40,878 nt of DNA from CAJBLF01 sp041663325 (GTDB lineage Bacteria; Patescibacteriota; Gracilibacteria; Absconditabacterales; Absconditicoccaceae): positions 1 through 40,878 of the forward strand of contig JBAZRN010000010.1 in assembly GCA_041663325.1 (NCBI GenBank), in the 5' to 3' direction. The notes under the pieces are model-generated. The model did no database searches. It was given only the letters and a program-made list of their open reading frames with translations, and was not told the DNA's origin. A program made the translations under genes and the position numbers. Position 1 is the stretch's first letter, and each line of letters opens with the position of its first letter. Below are positions 31,728 to 40,878 of this stretch, piece by piece.

Positions 31728-31913
31728 GCTATTAATTTTTAATTTTAAATTTCTAATTTATTTTATTTTATTTTAATTTTCAGCAAACCCCCATTCCTCC
31801 TTGACAGGGGGCTACATGGAAAAATATTTTATTTATTTTCCTTAGCTCCCGCTCCGGTAATTACCGGAGAGGGGTGGGGTGGGTTTGCTTATTTTAAAAA
31901 AAATTAAATTATT
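31728..31913. repeat. Intergenic inverted repeat with CCGGTAATTACCGG stem
   Basis: GCAAACCC (from 31783) and GGGTTTGC (to 31889) form the outer arms of an imperfect long hairpin. Inside is a perfect CTCCGGTAATTACCGGAG palindrome at about 31852-31869, related to the hairpin core of the 280-300 bp inverted repeats. It sits between folD and the flavoprotein gene. Confidence 0.6.
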
Positions 31914-32855
31914 TTATAGTTTATACGACTTCAAAACATCTTTATACACCTGTAGCACAAATACATTATCAAACAAGCACGCCACCGTAAGCGGTCAAAC
32001 TCACCCAGGAACTGGCGTATATGCAGCTACTTTATCTTTGATAGTCTCGATATGTACATCACCGACAGGTTTTCCATCGATATGACCATAACCGACATCG
32101 ATAACAATTTGAGTTTTGTCGTCACGAAGAAATGTTTCATCAACAAGGTGAATTTTGCCCGTACAAGAAATAATATAATCTGAACTTTTAGTAATTGATT
32201 TAATTGCTTCGACAGGAGTATCGACATTACACGCATATACAGCTGCTCCTCTCTTGATACATTCAAAAGCAAGCGGTTTCCCGACAATATTGCTTTGTCA
32301 TAAAATAGCGACAGTTTTGCCGATAAAATTATCTAATGAATAGTGTTCAAGTAAATACAAAACAGCTTTGGGCGTAGCCGGGATGAAATCAATAAGATCT
32401 ATAGACGATAAACCAGTCAAAACACCGCCCAATCCATCAATGTCTTTCGTCGGCGTAATAGCAGACAATAGTTCTACTTTATATTGTTTATATATATCAG
32501 GCAAAGGAAGTTGAATCATAATACCTACACAGTCAGCATCTTGATTGAGATATCTAATAAGTTCCATTATTTTTCAAATACTATCATAATTCTGATTGAT
32601 ATAGATACCAACATCATCGAATTTTCCGGCTTGATTCCTATCATATTCAGCTTGATGATTTTGTCCGAAGACGATTACCGGTAATCCTATAGATTCTCCA
32701 TAAGCTTTTTTGTGTCTGACATAGGTAGCAGACGAAGTATCATCACCGAGATATATGATAGCTACATAGACTTTCCTATCAGCGAAAAACTTAGTTCTTT
32801 TGGTTATAAGTTCTTGTTTAAAAGATAGAGAGAGGTCTTTTCATAAAAGTATCAT
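31914..32855 (-). CDS. folD: Bifunctional methylene-THF dehydrogenase/cyclohydrolase
   Basis: A 313-residue folate enzyme that interconverts methylene-, methenyl- and formyl-tetrahydrofolate. The catalytic YxxxK site is in SATYVRHKKAYGESIG (about 42-57). GIMIQLPLPD, TPTKDIDGLG, PATPKAVLYLLE, the NAD(P) site ILGQSNIVGKPLA (GQS in place of GRS) and YTPVPGGVGPLTVA complete the family. Several glycines, including the one before QSNIVG, are TGA. A region of about 20 extra residues lies at 65-90. Possible operon with the flavoprotein downstream. Confidence 0.95.
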
Positions 32856-32968
32856 AGAAAAATTTTCAAACTATAAAAAAACTGTTTAATAGCATACATA
32901 ATTTAAAATTTTTCTCAACTGGAAATTCTTAAACGAAAACAATAGAAAATATATATTCACTAAAAAAA

Positions 32969-32980
32969 TCACCCGGGTGA
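32969..32980. repeat. Palindrome TCACCCGGGTGA
   Basis: A perfect 12-base GC-rich palindrome in an otherwise AT-rich gap upstream of the second VirD4-like gene. The identical 12-mer occurs inside tatD at 36347-36358. It could be an operator or a coincidence. Confidence 0.3.
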
Positions 32981-33054
32981 ATCCACACTATACAACATTT
33001 CCATATTTTTGGTAAATAAATAACTGGTTAAAGTACAAAATAAAACAACAAAAT

Positions 33055-33100
33055 TGCATTTTTATCTATATTAGCTATAATAAGAAAGCGTTAAAACGCT
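33055..33100 (+). promoter_or_regulatory. Possible promoter and hairpin ahead of the second VirD4
   Basis: TTGCAT (33055-33060) and TATAAT (33076-33081) are 15 bases apart. A small hairpin AGCGTT-AA-AACGCT follows at 33086-33099, inside what would be the 5' leader. Confidence 0.4.
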
Positions 33101-33121
33101 ATTTAACGAAATACATAAGCT

Positions 33122-35602
33122 ATGAATAACCTGCTTGTCATTATTATTATAGCACTAGGACTACGACTGATTGGATCATTAGTGATCAAGGCAGCATTTT
33201 CATCAATACACAAAAGTCATAGAAGAGAACAAGCAAGCAAACTCAGATATCTGCAGATAAAAATTCCCAAAAGCGTGACCACGAAATGAGGCGAAGATGG
33301 GGGTGATACGATCAAAGATATGAAGCAAAACATGCAAATCATGAATCAGATATATAAAAATTTTTATTCGATAGTTGATGATAAGCGAAAACATAAAAAA
33401 TTTTGACACAACTATATCAGCATGGAAATGTTTATCGAAAAAGAAGTTATCAAGTTTATCATGGGTGTGCCAGAAGAACATATAGATAATATGGAGAAAC
33501 TCATTTCATCGTTTTATATAGGCGCAGTCGTAGATTCTATTGATCAACCAAAGCTTCTTGAAGCAGGAAAATATATGGCTGGAGGAGAATTTGTTTTAAG
33601 CAAAGACAATGCTTATCCTATCAAAACATACGATTCGTTTGAAGCTGATCCGATGGATAGTCTGCTTTCTGCATATTCCAAAGTACTAACTGACGAAAAA
33701 ATGTGCTTGCAAATACTCATTTCTCCACTAGATGAAAAAGTGCTTAAAGAGCTTAGAAAAGAATCCAAAAAAATCAAAGAAGGAAAAAATAAATGATTCT
33801 TTGGAATGCTGCTCAAAGATATTCGAAAAGGAATAATAAGCGCCAATAGTGATTCCAAAGACGCCCCAAAAGACGACGAGAAGAAAAGCGATCTTTCTCA
33901 ACAACAGTCTGGCGATCTCGATAAAAAAACAGAAGATGAAATATTCTCAGTCAAAATAAGGGCATTAGTCACTTCACCAGATCCCAAAAGACCAGAGAGA
34001 ATTATTGAAGATCTTTCGAGAGGATTTAGTCAGTATAGTTATATAGGACTCAATGCGTTTAAGTTTAAAAAATCGAAAAACATCCAAGAATTTGCTAAAG
34101 AGTTTATCAATAGACTATTTCATAGTGACAACTGAACACTGGCAAATCTCAATAAATGGAACAAGAAAATAATTCTAAGCATTAAAGAGCTCTCCTCTAT
34201 CATCCATATCCCCAACGCGAAGTTTAATAGAAACCCGCGCATCAGCCGACAAAAATACAAAATTATACCCGCACCAGACAATATTCCTACCGAAGGAATT
34301 CTGCTCGGATATAATACTTACGCAGGCATCAAAAAAGAAATCAGAATCATGTCAGACAATGACGATAGATTTAGACATATGTACATTATCGGACAAACAG
34401 GTTCTGGTAAATCAACACTTATGCTTACTGCATTATTGGAAGACATCAGACAAGGCAATTGATTTTGTGTTATAGATCCTCATGGAGACTTAGTAGATTT
34501 CGTAATGAAACATTATCCTAAAGAAAAAATAGATGATCTGATTCATTTTGACCTTGCAAATACTGATTATCCGATTGCCTTCAATCCATTGGATGGACCA
34601 GAAAACGACGACGAAAGAGATGTAGTAACCAATGATCTCGTCGAAATGTTCGTCTCTATGTATGGAGAAGAAATTTTCTGACCACGTATTCAGGATTACT
34701 TTAGAAATGCATGTTTCTTGTTGATGGAACAGCCTGAATGAGGGACATTGATAGATATTATGAGACTCTTCACTGACGATGCATTTGCAGAAAGCAAAAT
34801 AAGAAACGTCAAGAATCCCATCATTGCTGCCCGATGGAACAAGACCTATAAGAAAATGGGAGATAGAGAAAAAGCAGAAATCATCCCATTTATCCAAGCA
34901 AAATTCTGACCATTTACGACAGGTACCTACATCAGGAATGTTATCGGTCAACCAAAATCATCATTCAACTTTTTTGATGCAATGAACGAAAAAAAAGTTA
35001 TTCTTGTCAATCTTTCTAAAGGGTTAACAGGAGAAGAAAACAGTAAACTTGTAGGAAGAATGGTAACTATGCAGCTCAAACTCTCAGCACTCAAAAGAGC
35101 AAGACTTGAACCGAAAGATAGAACACCATATTTCCTCTACATTGATGAATTTCAAAACTATGTATCCAAATCTATCGAAAGCATTTTATCAGAAGCCAGA
35201 AAATATAAATTAGGTTTGATTATAGCGCATCAATATATCGATCAGCTCAAACAAGAAGGACTATGATGATCACTTGATCTCTCCAAAACCATCTTTGGTA
35301 ATGTAGGAAACTTTTTTATCCATAAAGTCGGTGCCCCCGATGCAGAATTTTTGGAAAAAGAATTTGGTCCAGAATTTTCAGCAATAGATATGGTAAATGG
35401 AGATACCTTTAGAGCAGTAGCTAAAATAGTAGTCAACAACCAGCCAACGAGACCATTCAGCTTCACGACAAGAGTACCATACAATGATCCTATTTTAAAT
35501 ATACCAGAAAAAATAGAAATCATGAAACAAATTTCTGCGCTTAAATGGTGAACAAAAAGAGAATTAGTCGATAAAGAAATCTATTTTAGAGTCGGAGTGT
35601 AA
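33122..35602 (+). CDS. VirD4/TraG-like coupling ATPase, membrane-anchored
   Basis: An 826-residue ATPase with one N-terminal membrane helix (about 3-28). Residues 30-400 are lineage-specific, with a charged insert (DSKDAPKDDEKKSD) at about 240-260. The ATPase core has RHMYIIGQTGSGKST (Walker A, about 417-431), FCVIDPHGDLVDFV, VILVNLSKGLTGEEN and Walker B YFLYIDEFQNY (about 668-678), with SEARKYKLGLIIAHQY. It is a paralogue of the VirD4-S1 protein but has no S1 tail. It likely couples cargo to the secretion channel. About ten TGA codons are glycine. An inverted repeat follows. Confidence 0.9.
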
Positions 35603-35614
35603 GATAAGTATTTT

Positions 35615-35696
35615 CCTCATCCCCTAACCCCTTCTCCTTCAGAGAAGGGGAATAAAAATAACTGCTCCCTCTCTGAAGGAGAGGGTTGGGGTGAGG
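35615..35696. repeat. GC-rich inverted repeat, likely bidirectional terminator
   Basis: The arms CCTCATCCCCTAACC and GGTTGGGGTGAGG, together with the nested TCTCCTTCAGAGA and CTCTGAAGGAGAG, fold into a long imperfect hairpin between convergent virD4 and tatD. This type of CCTCACCCCAACCCTCTCC element is a common dispersed intergenic repeat in diverse bacteria. Confidence 0.75.
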
Positions 35697-35721
35697 AAAA
35701 AAACCATAATATGAAAAATTA

Positions 35722-36585
35722 CTACGCTCCATACACCACTTTGAAATTTTTTTCAATCTGTTGCGAAAGTACTTCAGGGCTTATTTTCAAATACTCAGCT
35801 ACAAACTCATAGATATATTTTATATTCGCTGGATGATTGGTCGTCCCACGGACTACTTGAGGGCTCAACCACGGAGCATCAGTTTCCAAAAGCAATTGAT
35901 CTAATGGAACTAGAGCTAATGAGTCTCTAAGATTTTGAGCATTTTTATACGTAACATTTCCACAAAACCCGATAAATAATTTTTTAATCTTCAAATCTTG
36001 TAATCTTTTAATTTCATCCGGTCCAAATCCTCGACAATGAAAATGAATGATCATATCACGATAATTTTTTAGAATTTCAAATGCGCTAGCAAAATCTTTC
36101 CTAACATGCACTACCAGCGGTAGATTAAGTTCTTTTGCTAGATCACATTGAAGAGCAAATAACTTTTTTTGAATCGACAAAGAATTTTCACTTCCAGGAT
36201 AATAAGTATCAATACCACATTCTCCTATCGCGACAACATATTCTTTATTCACTTCATATAATTTTTTTAAATCAAAAATCTTTTGCTGGATATTTTCCTC
36301 AGTGATTATTTCTGTATGAACAGTAGAAGGTTCTTCCATTCAACATTCACCCGGGTGATACCCAATCGTCGCTTTCACTATAAGTTCAGATTTTAGGCTT
36401 TGAGCTTTTAGCTTTAAGCTTTCGGCTTGTTTTGCGATTTCAATTCCCCTCATATTATATTGCTCACTAGCTCAAGAATTTATCAACCCAACTCATCCAG
36501 CTTGCACAAACTGAGCAAGATACTCTTCTCGCTGGAAATAAAGTTCATCTCAGTTGAGATGTGTATGCGCATCATATAATTTCAT
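35722..36585 (-). CDS. tatD: TatD-family metal-dependent DNase
   Basis: A 287-residue TIM-barrel hydrolase. The metal ligands DAHTHL (5-10), AIGECGID (about 120-127), VVHVRKD, HFHCRGF and LLLETDAPWLSPQ are all present, matching TatD/YcfH enzymes acting on DNA ends. Between IEIAKQ and IVKATIGYHPGE lie about 14 extra Lys/Ser/Leu-rich residues (SLKLKAQSLKSEL). They are encoded by a GCTTTTAGCTTTAAGC-like repeat resembling the intergenic DNA at 39168-39197. The palindrome TCACCCGGGTGA falls in the YHPGE codons. Six or more TGA codons are glycine. Confidence 0.94.
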
Positions 36586-36728
36586 ACGTATAAAAAAGTC
36601 AGTTAAAAAAATACGTTGCTTTGATTATACAATTCCATAAATACTAATCAACGAAAAAACTTTGGAATCATATAATAATAAAAAAGAATCCATCGTTTTT
36701 CACTTTTAGTTTTTCACTTGTAGTTATT

Positions 36729-37925
36729 ATGGCCTTAGTCCTTGGAATCGTAATGTTTATGTGCCTAGTACTCATCCATGAATTAGGACATTTTATCAGC
36801 GCCAAAAAAAACGGCGTGAAAGTATTGGAATTTGGGATAGGAATACCACCCAAAGTTTGCAAACTCCGAACGGACAAATCAGGAACAGAATATACATTAA
36901 ATTTGTTGCCCTTAGGAGGATTTGTAAGACTCAAAGGAGAAGATCCAAACGACACAGAAGATTTTCATGCCAAAGATAGTTTCATCAAAGCCAAAATATG
37001 AAAAAAAATACTTATTCTGATTTCAGGAGTCGGTATGAATTTCATCCTCGCACGAATACTCTTCACGACCATTTTTACTATGGGTACTCAACCCATTTCT
37101 ATACTACCAGAAAATGCAATACCATCTCATCAAAATAGTTATCTTATGCCGACAGTAGATTTTCTTCAAAAAGAATGATTCATTAGTGGTGAGCTTATTT
37201 CCGTTCCAGCAAAAATAGAAAAAGTATCGACTGATTTTCTTGGTCAAGAACTAGGATTACTTTCATGAGACACTATTTTATCTATCAATAACGAAACCGT
37301 AGATATACGGAATATTGGCGTCGTTCTCAAAAAAAATATCGACAAAGATATAGCAGTACGCTTTACTAGAAAAAACAAAGAGCATATCGCAAATGCCAAC
37401 TGCCCTGCTGACAATTGTCTGCTCTGACTAACATTTTACGCAGGAGATATTAATCTAAAACCCATCAAATTCCCGTTATTCCAAGCGATGGGAATAGGTG
37501 CCAAAGAAATAAAGGCTCAGACAATACTTACGTTTTCAGCCTTAGGGACACTATGAAGCGATCTTGTTTCATTCAACAAAAATAGAATCAAAGCATCGCT
37601 CAACAAACTTACCTGACCCGCAGGAGCGATCAAATTTTGAGAGACATTGCTTCATGAATGATGACGAAAACTTTACCTTGGATTCGCAGGTATGATCTCA
37701 CTAGCACTGGCAATATTCAACATTCTGCCTATCCCTGCATTAGATGGAGGAAGATTATTGGGAGTTTTAATCCAAGGAATTGGCAAACTCAAACCAGAAA
37801 AATATTTCAATATAGAATGATATATCAATCTCGTATTCTTTGTTCTGCTTATGTGACTTGGCATATATATCCTCCTCAAAGACCTCGTTCGCTTCCGAAA
37901 TATAAAAATCCCCTTTCTAGGATAG
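36729..37925 (+). CDS. rseP: RseP-type site-2 protease with PDZ domain
   Basis: A 398-residue M50 intramembrane protease. The zinc motif HELGH is at residues 17-21, a PLGGFVRLKGE segment follows at about 62-72, a PDZ-like domain at about 165-225 (GLLSGDTILSINNETV), and NILPIPALDGGR (about 331-342) provides the third ligand. Final helices are at about 335-385. In other bacteria it cleaves anti-sigma factors or leftover signal peptides. About 14 TGA codons are glycine, for example KLTGPAGAIKFGE. This is the second M50 protease of the window. Confidence 0.94.
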
Positions 37926-38152
37926 ATTGACTCTAGACTACCAAAAAATTCACAATATATTTTTCTTCATAAACTAACATACAAAAAAGTGCACCATTAT
38001 CAAATCAACACGAATGGTAGTCCGAGCATGAGAGACGCGTAAGCGGATCACTAACTATATATGTTCAGTAAAATAAACATGATATTGCCCTAATGGTGCT
38101 TGATTTTTTTATCCAATATTTTTTCATCAAGGAAAAAATATGGTCGTGGGGT
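37926..38152. other. Intergenic region with possible structured element
   Basis: No gene seen. GCACCATTA (37989-37997) and TAATGGTGC (38092-38100) can pair across about 95 bases, and TTGATTTTTTT follows the second arm. Between them a slightly GC-richer stretch (AGTCCGAGCATGAGAGACGCG) could fold. It may be a small structured RNA or a miniature element. Confidence 0.35.
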
Positions 38153-38173
38153 TTGGGGCACGAAAAGCCCCAA
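38153..38173. terminator. Hairpin near the convergent gene ends
   Basis: TTGGGGC (38153-38159) pairs perfectly with GCCCCAA (38167-38173) around a 7-base loop, 44 bases beyond the stop of the IPATG protein. No long T run follows on either strand, so it is a weak terminator. Confidence 0.45.
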
Positions 38174-38216
38174 GAGAGTAATGGAAAGGATTATATAGAT
38201 CAACAAGCAACAATCT

Positions 38217-39146
38217 TTAGTGCTTAGTATACACTCTTCTATAGACAAGATAAAGAACAAAAGCAATTGCCAAAGCAATCAATATATTTTCTTTTGGTCC
38301 TGTAGCAGGAATTTTTCCTATAGTTGGCTTGGTAGTAGTAGTTTTAGTCGTAGTGGCAGGAGCAGCAACTACTCAATTAGCAACAAAGGTGTAACGATAT
38401 TCTGTACCGCCATTGTTTGGCATAAAATTAACGATATATTCACCATTTCTCGTAAGCGTAAATTCATATTTTTCATCAGACATATTTACACTTGCAAGTC
38501 TCTCAAATGCTGCACTAGTTGGATTCCAAAGGAAAATATCAATTTTATCAGAACCATCCACAGACGTCCATCTCAATGTCACTTTATTTTGAGCAATAGT
38601 ATGAGTTATATGAGCTAAACTCATATTTGAGCCTGCTGCCGCATGAACAGTAGAAGCAGCGCTAGGAATTCCCTCTCAATACGTTTGCGTAGCAAGTTTA
38701 AACCAAATTTCATCAGAAGCTTCTCCAAGGATACCATTTTGATCTTTGGGAATCACGAAGAGATAGTACACAACATTTGGGTTAATAGTATCTCCAGTTG
38801 ACGTAAGCTCCATAGTTACTCCAGTATCTACCGTAGCAAAATCAAATATTTTTTCTTTGGATTGATCAAGCAATGCTGCATTTTCTAAAATCTGAGATAA
38901 TGAATATTGAGAAAACATCACAATATATTTTCTGATTTTATTTCAAAGATCATCTTGAATAACCGGTGATTTGACGACAATTTTATTTACCGCGATTTGA
39001 TCAACGGTAATTTTTTGATTAACGGTATATCCAAATGGAGTCTCATTACCGAGATTATCAATCCAATCTCGCAAATCTCACGTAGCCGCAGTAGTGACAC
39101 CAAACAATAACAATCCAACAGCAAATATACTTACCAATTTCTTCAT
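38217..39146 (-). CDS. Secreted cell-wall-type protein with IPATG sorting-like tail
   Basis: A 309-residue protein: signal peptide (MKKLVSIFAVGLLLFGVTTAA), two beta-rich domains with a fibronectin-III flavour (KVTLRWTSVDGSDKIDIFLW, GEYIVNFMPNNG), a Thr-rich linker (TTTKTTTTKP), then KIPATGPKENILIALAIAF and a short basic end (YRRVYTKH). A P-A-T-G motif before one helix and a positive tail has the layout of LPxTG sorting signals. No sortase is in the window. It may be a surface or interaction protein. Four TGA codons are glycine. Confidence 0.8.
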
Positions 39147-39355
39147 AAATTTAAATTTTATAATGTAAAGTTTGAGCTTTCTGCTTTTAGCTTTCTGCTA
39201 AAGTGTAGTATGGTTATTTCCTTTCCAAAAACAAAAAAAAATAAGGAAATCAAAGGCACATTCAGTGAATAAAAAAACAAATAACTTGACTTTTATGGAT
39301 ACATAAATATAAAAAATAAATAAAATGTTCAAAACAGAAATTAAAAACTAAAAAG
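39147..39355. other. Intergenic gap with GCTTTCTGC-type repeats
   Basis: Bases 39168-39197 carry two copies of AGCTTTCTGCTTTTAGC-like sequence, the same family as the repeat inside tatD. TTGACT (39286-39291) upstream of 39356 may be a -35 box, but no good -10 is seen. Confidence 0.4.
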
Positions 39356-39673
39356 ATGCAAAAACTAAATTTTGACACATCAGCAAAAAAAATGCTCAAT
39401 GCACTAGTTGAGCCCATTGGTATAATAACAATAATTTTGAGAAACAAACTCAAAGGATCGTATGGTAGTCTTTATAAAACAGACGTACCCAAAGAAATAA
39501 AATGGACTACGGGGATACATGGAAACTTCACATTTCCAGGACTATGTAAAATCACGTCTATAAACAAAAGCAGATCAATCACCATGTTACCGCAAAATAG
39601 AATTGTCAGTGAATTTCCAAGAATAGAATTGTCAGTAGTTTGATTATCTTGAATGGATTTCCGTGAAGAGTAG
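39356..39673 (+). pseudogene. Small unknown gene truncated by the insertion sequence
   Basis: The frame from ATG 39356 gives about 81 native residues (for example GLCKITSINKSRS) before it enters the insertion sequence at about 39601. There it runs on through IS-derived codons to TAG at 39671-39673. The natural C-terminus should therefore lie beyond the element, past base 40862. No family recognised. Confidence 0.55.
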
Positions 39674-40862
39674 CTCTTTCGTTCATGTAAATATCTTAAT
39701 GTGACCGTATATTGATTCTTTTACGGTAAGTGTGTATCAAGATAATAGCATTTGGTTTTTGAGTATTTGATATGTATTGTTCATATATGTAATAGTTCAA
39801 TCCCTTCTTAATGTTCTATTAACATTCTTAGCAAACAGTCGTTCAAGTTCAATGAATTCTTGATCCGTAAGTTCTATATGGAAGTCTCACTCTTCTTTCG
39901 CAGGGACGCTAAACTTTTTGTTATGTTTTTGAATATAATATCTTTCTAAGAAATCATTAGCATCATCGTAGCATAGAATATCTACAAGTCTCATCTCCTT
40001 CACGAGTCTATCCTGATGTGTTCAAAATCACCTTTCTACCCTTCATTTCCCTTCTGGCTGTTTAGAATAAATAACAGCTATTCATAGACTTTCCATAGCT
40101 CTTTGGAAACGAGTTTTCATCTCATGATCGAACTGATCCCTTGGATGATTAACTTTATATGAAGAGTGACGATCCAAATAGATGGCTCTAGGTTTCCCAA
40201 ATCTCCTCATATATTCCTTCCAAAAATCAAATACATCTTTTAACGATTCTCCGTTTACAAATCTAGCAAAAACAACTTTACTTGTCGCATCGTCTATAGC
40301 AACCAACAAACACTTCATCTCACCATTTTCTATCCAATCATGATAACTTCAATCGAATTGTACGAGCATGCCATATCATGGTCTTCTTTTTCTCTTTTGC
40401 CTGGCAATTGTAATTTTACGTTTATCAGCAACTCGCAATCATTGTTTTATCATCTTTTGTCTTAGAGATTCATGATTTATAACGATACCATAAACTTCCT
40501 CTAGTTTTTCTGCTAATAATGTAGGTCCAAATCATCTAAATTTACTTTGCGATATTATCGGCATAATGTCTGCGTATTTGCTCGTGTTAGGATTGTGATT
40601 GGGTGGCCTGTCTTTTAATCAATGGATAAATCATGGAGGTCATTCATTTCTAAGTGTCGCTTGATATCTATATATCGTCCTATCGGAACAATCAAGGGCT
40701 TCACAAGCATCTTGTAATGAGATAGTTCTATTCATGAACCTCTCTGTAATACGAATCTTTTTCATGTCTTTGTCAGTATAGATAAATGTCATTTCAAATT
40801 GGTTAGGAATAAATCCCTACCAATTTTACTGACATTTCTATTTTTGGGTACTACTGACAATT
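39601..40862. mobile_element. ISNCY-type insertion sequence
   Basis: About 1.26 kb bounded by inverted ends. AATTGTCAGT at 39601-39610 mirrors ACTGACAATT at 40853-40862, and a second copy lies 26 bases inward on each side (39627-39637 and 40827-40837). This double-repeat end design probably provides two transposase binding sites. The single gene inside reads inward from the right end. A target duplication could not be identified because little right flank is visible. Confidence 0.75.
39644..40792 (-). CDS. DDE transposase, ISNCY family (UGA=Gly)
   Basis: A 382-residue transposase. An N-terminal helix-turn-helix (LQDACEALDCSDRTIYRYQ, about 26-44) is followed by the integrase core: LVQFDGSYHDWI (first Asp about 147), LLVAIDDATSKVVFARF, RAIYLDRHSSYK (second Asp about 207) and KGRVERGFGTHQDRLVKE (Glu about 252). 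The catalytic-region DGS glycine is TGA, as are the glycines of KGRVERGFG, so the element is adapted to this code. The frame is intact. Start ATG 40792 or 40765. Confidence 0.88.
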
Positions 40863-40878
40863 TAACCTTGCTGTGACA

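Noticed and set aside
39356..39673. A complete 105-residue protein
   Set aside because: The last 24 codons lie inside the insertion sequence and overlap the transposase end, so the frame is a truncated gene running into foreign DNA.

Overview
This is an AT-rich bacterial window that reads correctly only if UGA encodes glycine. Under the standard code nearly every long gene breaks at in-frame TGA codons. Those TGAs sit where protein families demand glycine: the GxGxxG of thioredoxin reductase, the GGGASG, SGGERCNLTN and TGGYNLQWAW motifs of a YhiN-type flavoprotein, and the catalytic DGS of a transposase. With TAA and TAG as the only stops, the pieces join into full-length proteins. This is NCBI genetic code 25, so the source is very probably Absconditabacteria (SR1) or Gracilibacteria within the Candidate Phyla Radiation. 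I cannot tell which from this window. The presence of RF1 (prfA) fits.

The main theme is a dispersed type IV secretion / conjugative-pilus-like machine, all on the plus strand and split into four blocks separated by housekeeping genes. Block 1 (2324-5417) holds a PrgI-like protein, a membrane-anchored vWA protein, a VirB2-like protein and a protein with three VirB2-like modules. Block 2 (11216-17454) holds a VirB4 ATPase, a polytopic membrane protein and a 1003-residue cysteine-rich repeat protein that ends in three more VirB2-like modules. Block 3 (22917-25931) holds a VirD4/TraG-like ATPase with a C-terminal S1-like RNA-binding domain. Block 4 (33122-35602) holds a second VirD4-like ATPase.

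Other regions, left to right: thioredoxin and thioredoxin reductase (minus); an HD phosphohydrolase, tRNA-Arg(CCT), ribosomal proteins S15 and S1; a PriA-like protein lacking its ATPase lobe; two small unknown genes; SecG and a frameshifted peptide-binding protein; a site-2 protease and RF1; an ATP-grasp enzyme (minus); two unknown proteins; a P-loop plus nucleotidyltransferase fusion (minus); a CorA-like transporter; a YhiN-like flavoprotein and FolD (minus); TatD (minus) and RseP; a secreted protein with an IPATG sorting-like tail (minus); and an ISNCY-type insertion sequence that truncates a small gene at the right edge.

Intergenic DNA is rich in short low-complexity repeats, GC-rich stem-loops and a 280-300 bp inverted repeat pair (1942-2223 and 8587-8884) that brackets block 1. 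No rRNA and no CRISPR array were seen. A secretion or pilus apparatus with a large disulfide-rich surface protein would suit the host-attached lifestyle known for these phyla, but that link is inference.
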